A DNA stretch of 39,126 nt. Origin: Candidatus Neomarinimicrobiota bacterium (lineage in GTDB: Bacteria; Fidelibacterota; UBA2242; B5-G15). Each line of letters starts with the position of its first letter. The stretch's first letter is position 1. Shown one piece after another: positions 37,735-39,126 of this stretch. A program made the translations under genes and the position numbers. The stretch lies in the NCBI GenBank assembly GCA_017656425.1, contig JACDNV010000018.1:1-39126 (forward strand). The letters run 5' to 3'. The notes beneath the pieces were generated by a model. It worked only from the letters and a program-made list of their open reading frames with translations. It made no database searches and was not told the DNA's origin.

Positions 37735-38880
37735 ATGATGAAAAATCAGGATAAATCAGATAAGTGGCAAGATTTTAGATTTAATTTGGAAGAAATATCT
37801 GGTGCAGTTGGAGATTATGGAACGTTAATCCCTATTGTCCTTGGCGTGGCTATAATTTCAAATGCCAATTTAGGACACATTCTACTGTTTTTCAGCATAT
37901 GGTATATTATCACAGGTCTATATTACAAAATGCCTGTTCCTGTAGAACCAATGAAGGCTATTGGGGTTGTAGTTATTGAAGGAGGTTTAAGCTGTGGCGA
38001 GATTGCAGCTTCTGGAATAATCTTAGGGGCTCTTTTTTTAGTTTTGGGATTTTGTAAAGGAATGAAATTCATTCAGGAAAAAGTTCCCAATAGTGTTATT
38101 AGAGGCATACAATTAGGTTTAGCATTACTTTTGATTAAAACATCAATTAATTTTATTGTTGGAGATTATATTTTAGCCATTGTTTGTATAATTATTGTTA
38201 TTTTATTTTTAATAGTTAATAAATTTGGCAAAATTCCAGACCTTTCTGCAATATTTATTCTATTAATCGGCATAATTGTTGGTTTTTCTAAATTTGGGAT
38301 TCCTCCTATTAGCATTATATCATTACCAAATATCATTATCCCAACAGTCCATGATTTCCTAAAAGGTGCTTGGTTATTAGCTATTCCTCAGGCACCGTTG
38401 ACTATTACCAACGCAATACTTGCCACCTCATTGTTAATGCAAGATCTTGTTCGCAGAGATGTTGACCCGGATAAATTATCAAAGAGTATCGGTCTAATGA
38501 ATCTAACATCTGCTCCTTTTGGAGGTTTTCCTATGTGTCATGGTGCTGGCGGTCTTGCAGCACAATACAGATTTGGAGCAAGAACTGGAGGGTCAAATAT
38601 TATTAGTGGTTTGATATTATTACCAATTGCTCTGTTTTTTGCCAGTCCAGAATTTGTCGCAATTATTCCTTTTGGTGTTTTTGGAGCATTATTAGTTTTT
38701 GTTGCAATTGAATTAGGAAAACATGGTTTGAAAACAGATTCTTATATTGTTACGGGCATCATATCAATATTAGCATTAGTAACTAATATTACAATTGCTT
38801 ATATTTTTGGGATGATGCTGGCCTATGTACTAACAAAGATACGAAAGCGTCCACAAAGGTCTAATAATGTTAGGGGATGA
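37735..38880 (+). CDS. MOT1-type molybdate/sulfate transporter (cassette 4)
   Basis: About ten membrane segments in 381 residues. Family motifs are SGAVGDYGTLIPIVLG, MPVPVEPMKAIGVV and CHGAGGLAAQYRFGARTGG, the signature blocks of the MOT1 group within the SulP/MFS_MOT1 superfamily. Such proteins import molybdate or sulfate. Start choice is uncertain: ATG at 37735 or 37738, or GTG at 37714, and none has a clear ribosome binding site. The last codons reach into the repeat-rich end of the cassette. Confidence 0.87.
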   Translation: MMKNQDKSDKWQDFRFNLEEISGAVGDYGTLIPIVLGVAIISNANLGHILLFFSIWYIITGLYYKMPVPVEPMKAIGVVVIEGGLSCGEIAASGIILGALFLVLGFCKGMKFIQEKVPNSVIRGIQLGLALLLIKTSINFIVGDYILAIVCIIIVILFLIVNKFGKIPDLSAIFILLIGIIVGFSKFGIPPISIISLPNIIIPTVHDFLKGAWLLAIPQAPLTITNAILATSLLMQDLVRRDVDPDKLSKSIGLMNLTSAPFGGFPMCHGAGGLAAQYRFGARTGGSNIISGLILLPIALFFASPEFVAIIPFGVFGALLVFVAIELGKHGLKTDSYIVTGIISILALVTNITIAYIFGMMLAYVLTKIRKRPQRSNNVRG

Positions 38881-38926
38881 GATAGATATTAGTAAAATGA
38901 CTAATACTGACCTGGGGGAGATAAGC

Positions 38927-39063
38927 ACCTTACGTTCACGACTCTCGCCAACTTCGTTGGCTCGGTGCTATCGCACTCGGACAACAGGTGGATATGTAGC
39001 TCGCTCACGCTTGCCCAAATCCCGACTATCGTCGGGACTTCACATATCCCCGGAACGTTATCT
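38927..39063 (+). other. Probable attC site 4 (about 137 bp, irregular)
   Basis: A looser site: ACCTTAC (one mismatch to RYYYAAC) and GTTATCT bracket it. TTACGTTC pairs with GAACGTTA, and GGATATGT pairs with ACATATCC. Inside are compact hairpins GCCAAC-TTC-GTTGGC, GTGC-TATC-GCAC and CCCGAC-TATC-GTCGGG. Its place between two genes at the expected spacing supports attC, but both core sequences are imperfect. Confidence 0.5.
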
Positions 39064-39097
39064 GCAATTCCAAAAAAAATAAAATGGAGATGAGAAG

Positions 39098-39126
39098 ATG
39101 AGCATTGTTGAAATTATCTTAATAAT
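39098..39126 (+). CDS. Start of a fifth cassette gene (truncated by window edge)
   Basis: ATG at 39098 with GGAG (39086-39089) at good spacing opens the frame MSIVEIILI, which runs off the end. It begins 35 nt after the attC 4 core, like the other cassette genes. The product cannot be predicted; the hydrophobic start hints at a membrane protein. Confidence 0.5.

Larger units (their letters stand above)
33818..39126 (+). mobile_element. Integron-type gene-cassette array (continues past the window)
   Basis: Four or five cassettes, all reading in one direction, are delimited by GTTRRRY-type cores at 33818, 34297, 36618, 37677 and 39057. Three preceding sites have clear attC architecture and one is looser. 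Cargo functions are unrelated to each other (DUF6506, DNA repair plus metallo-hydrolases, methyltransferase, anion transporter), as in chromosomal integrons. No intact integron integrase is visible; the only recombinase is the remnant upstream. The array could be an integrase-less attC cluster (CALIN) or may be mobilised in trans. Confidence 0.75.

Noticed and set aside
38867-39082. A 71-codon open frame over the end of the MOT1 gene and attC 4
   Set aside because: Its Arg/Ser-rich reading is produced by the hairpins of the attC-like site. It has no convincing start context and overlaps the transporter's end.

Overview
The window is AT-rich, and every convincing gene lies on the + strand. The lineage is suggested by three secreted hydrolases ending in a NYPNPFN-type C-terminal domain. 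This is the 'type A' type IX secretion sorting domain, common in the FCB superphylum (Bacteroidota, Ignavibacteriota, Calditrichota, Neomarinimicrobiota and relatives). The sequence alone does not let me choose a phylum. I see no rRNA, tRNA or CRISPR array, and no convincing rho-independent terminator.

Region 1 (about 300-21230) is a dense housekeeping run with many ATGA/GTGA start-stop overlaps. In order it holds alaS, gcvPB, a PPC/DUF296 protein, ridA, a lipid kinase, a DUF5683 protein, an NSS-type Na+ symporter, a DUF2279 protein, a PHP phosphoesterase, purF and a UbiA prenyltransferase. These are followed by a 2[4Fe-4S] ferredoxin, a geranylgeranyl-reductase-like flavoprotein, a DnaQ-DinG fusion, a dipeptidyl peptidase IV, plsY, a family 2 glycosyltransferase and an RNase HII-YraN fusion. 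A receiver-domain remnant sits in the one large gap (18126-18465). The UbiA-ferredoxin-reductase trio could build or hydrogenate an isoprenoid lipid or quinone.

Region 2 (21400-32597) looks like a glucuronoarabinoxylan-degradation locus: GH30, GH43, CE15, a second GH43, a double CE1 esterase and GH97. The first, second and fourth carry the sorting domain and are probably surface or secreted. The CE15, CE1 and GH97 proteins have signal peptides only. The locus ends in an 83-codon remnant that looks like the C-terminus of a GH95 enzyme (32707-32958).

Region 3 (about 33000-39126) is the most unusual part. A decayed tyrosine recombinase is broken by copies of a 22-nt unit. Removing exactly 22 nt restores conserved recombinase reading at two sites (33304, 33497), gives a sensible reading across the third (33187), and gives a clean C-terminal end at a fourth (33661). 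Downstream are a GTTAGGC core and an array of cassettes separated by attC-like sites: RYYYAAC...GTTRRRY ends, folded inverted repeats, and two nearly identical 80-bp copies. Cassette cargo is a DUF6506-like protein; a three-gene cassette (family 4 uracil-DNA glycosylase plus two metallo-beta-lactamase-fold proteins); an LCM-type methyltransferase; a MOT1-type molybdate/sulfate transporter; and the start of a fifth gene at the window edge. I read this as a chromosomal integron, or an integrase-less attC cluster whose recombinase has decayed.
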